A DNA stretch of 7,283 nt from Collinsella sp. (GTDB lineage Bacteria > Actinomycetota > Coriobacteriia > Coriobacteriales > Coriobacteriaceae). The DNA is taken from the NCBI GenBank assembly GCA_019414545.1, contig DXLV01000060.1, forward strand, positions 1 to 7,283. The letters run 5' to 3'. The translations under genes and the position numbers were made by a program. Shown here one piece after another: positions 6,030-7,283 of the stretch. The notes under the pieces were generated by a model, which was given only the letters and a program-made list of their open reading frames with translations, did no database searches and was not told where the DNA came from. Numbering within the stretch: the first letter of the stretch is position 1; every line of letters begins with the position of its first letter.

Positions 6030-7037
6030 CTAGTCGGTGAGTCCGTAGAACTCTTGAGAGGGGACGCGATCGGTAAGAATCTCGAGCGCCCTATCCAAAG
6101 TAACACCGTTGTAGAGCGTTTGCTCCACGGCAAAGGTGAGCGGAATGTCTACGCCCAGTGAACGGGCAAGTTCGCTGACGCTGCGCGCCGCGACGGCGCC
6201 CTCGACCACCATATGCGTGCGCGTCTGATATTCGTCGAGCGACACACCGTGGGCAAACTCGTAGCCAAAGGTGCGGTTGCGCGAATGCTCCGAGGTGCAG
6301 GTGGCAATGAGGTCGCCCATGCCGGCAAGTCCCATGCAGGTCATAGCTTGACCGCCGCGGGCGTGCACCAGACGGCTGATCTCGGCCAGGCCGCGCGTCA
6401 TGATGAGGGCAAGCGTGTTGTCGCCCGCGCCGGAGCCGGCGGAGATGCCGCACACGATGGCGATGACATTTTTCATGGCGCCGCAGACCTCGACACCCGT
6501 CATGTCCTGCGACAGATAGATGCGAAAAGCCGTGGACAGGAGCAGGTCCTTGAAGGTCTCCCCCACCTGCTGGTCCTCGCTGGCGATGACGGCGGCCGAA
6601 AGCCCGCCACGGCAGATTTCCTCGGCATGGTTGGGGCCCGAAAGCGCCGCCACACGCGTCTCATTGCCGATCTCGCTGGCGATGACCTTGCTCATGAGCA
6701 GGCCGGACTCGGGCTCGATGCCCTTGGTGAGGCACAGGACCGGAGTTTTGGCATCGATAAACGGCGCCGCCTGATGGCACACGTCGCGCAAGTGCGTGGA
6801 GGGCACAGCAAAGATGATCGCATCGGCACCGTCGAGCGCCTGGGCGAGCTCGGTCGTTGCCACCACGTTGTCCGGCAGCTCGTATCCCACCAGATAGCGC
6901 GGGTTGCGGTGCTCGCCGTTAATGCCGGCGGCCGTCTGCTCGCTGTGGGCCCACATGGTCACGCGCTCGGCTCGCGCGGCGGCAAGGCCGGCGACGGCGG
7001 TTCCCCAGGAGCCGGAGCCAATCAGCGCAACATTCAT
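6030..7037 (-). CDS. gpsA: NAD(P)H-dependent glycerol-3-phosphate dehydrogenase
   Basis: GpsA reduces dihydroxyacetone phosphate to sn-glycerol 3-phosphate, the backbone for phospholipids. The protein has 335 residues, the normal length. The N-terminal Rossmann domain starts with GSGSWGTA (7-14). FAVPSTHLR (76-84), LTKGIEPESG (103-112, including Lys105) and SGPNHAEEI (133-141) follow. The C-terminal catalytic part has GAMKNV (186-191) with catalytic Lys189, GDNTLALIMTRGLAEI (205-220) and GLAGMGDLIATCTS (236-249), then SRNRTFG (252-258). The ATG at 7035-7037 has AGGAG (7044-7048) 6 bases upstream; this ribosome-binding site overlaps the plsY stop codon. Its product is the substrate of PlsY, encoded just upstream, so the two genes form one functional unit. 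Confidence 0.98.
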   Translation of the reverse strand: MNVALIGSGSWGTAVAGLAAARAERVTMWAHSEQTAAGINGEHRNPRYLVGYELPDNVVATTELAQALDGADAIIFAVPSTHLRDVCHQAAPFIDAKTPVLCLTKGIEPESGLLMSKVIASEIGNETRVAALSGPNHAEEICRGGLSAAVIASEDQQVGETFKDLLLSTAFRIYLSQDMTGVEVCGAMKNVIAIVCGISAGSGAGDNTLALIMTRGLAEISRLVHARGGQAMTCMGLAGMGDLIATCTSEHSRNRTFGYEFAHGVSLDEYQTRTHMVVEGAVAARSVSELARSLGVDIPLTFAVEQTLYNGVTLDRALEILTDRVPSQEFYGLTD

Positions 7038-7046
7038 GACTCTCTC

Positions 7047-7283
7047 CTACTTATCGTCGGCCTCGGTGACGCGCTTGGTAAACGAGAGCTTGGACTCCTT
7101 ACCGCACGTGAGCTTTTGGATATTCGCGCGATGGGCCCACACCACAGTGATGCCGATCATCGCCATGCAGAACTTGAGGCCCAAGCTGCTGTATGGAAAG
7201 ACCGCGCAAGCGGCGATGGGAAGTCCGATGGCAGCGGTGTGGGGCCATATCTTCTCGCCCTACCTTAACTTCCACGGCGGCAA
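7047..7283 (-). pseudogene. plsY: plsY (glycerol-3-phosphate acyltransferase), 3' part; frame broken near the window edge
   Basis: PlsY is a polytopic membrane enzyme that transfers an acyl group from acyl phosphate to glycerol 3-phosphate, the first acylation in phospholipid synthesis. From 7259 down to the TAG at 7047-7049 the minus strand encodes 70 residues. They include a hydrophobic stretch with AAIGLPIAACAVFPYSS, then a second, FCMAMIGITVVWAHRANIQKL, whose HRANI-KL ending matches the PlsY C-terminus. The gene lies directly upstream of gpsA, its usual partner, with a 9-base gap. In this frame a TAG occurs at 7260-7262, and no usable start lies below it. The only frame open to the window end is another one, so the gene appears frameshifted near 7250-7262. 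This may be a real lesion or a sequence error; only 21 bases beyond the stop are visible. Identity is fairly sure, brokenness less so. Confidence 0.65.

Noticed and set aside
4995..6161. Long plus-strand frame (388 codons) opposite rpe and the cysteine desulfurase
   Set aside because: It is antisense to two well-identified genes. Such long open frames are common opposite GC-rich codons, and the protein has no recognisable domain.
6213..7268. Long plus-strand frame (351 codons) opposite gpsA and plsY
   Set aside because: It is antisense to conserved coding sequence, with no domain and a repetitive Gly/Ala/His/Asp composition typical of a shadow frame.

Overview
The window looks like chromosomal DNA from a GC-rich member of the Actinomycetota. 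I think a gut Coriobacteriia of the Collinsella type is most likely, judging from the coding bias, the plsY-gpsA-rpe order and the style of the DUF6273 protein. This assignment is inference from pattern, with no database match behind it.

Left part (1-796, plus strand): the 3' end of a gene whose product ends in a DUF6273-type domain (1-753), a likely surface or secreted protein of unknown function. A strong intrinsic terminator (765-796) follows it.

Middle (797-1407): about 430 bases without a convincing gene, more AT-rich than the flanks and containing several short direct and inverted repeats. The minus-strand terminator (1217-1249) and tRNA-Pro(GGG) (1259-1335) come next. The DUF6273 gene and the tRNA are transcribed towards each other, and both terminators point into the empty stretch.

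Right part (1416-7283, all minus strand): a tightly packed housekeeping operon. In transcription order it runs plsY (3' part only, frame broken at the window edge), gpsA, rpe, a cysteine desulfurase, a Nif3-family dinuclear-metal protein, a coiled-coil/zinc-ribbon protein, coaBC, then tRNA-Pro. Gaps between genes are 18 bases or fewer, and two junctions are 4-base ATGA stop/start overlaps. No terminator is visible between coaBC and the tRNA, so the tRNA may receive operon read-through as well as transcription from its own candidate promoter (1378-1407).

Functionally, gpsA and plsY make glycerol-3-phosphate and acylate it to start phospholipid synthesis. rpe serves the pentose-phosphate pathway. 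The cysteine desulfurase mobilises sulfur from cysteine, and CoaBC uses cysteine to build 4'-phosphopantetheine. The Nif3 and zinc-ribbon proteins are widespread but poorly understood, and they sit between the two cysteine-using enzymes. The right-hand operon is ordinary apart from the plsY break and a degenerate zinc ribbon. The less explained material is the DUF6273 gene and the intergenic stretch beside the tRNA.
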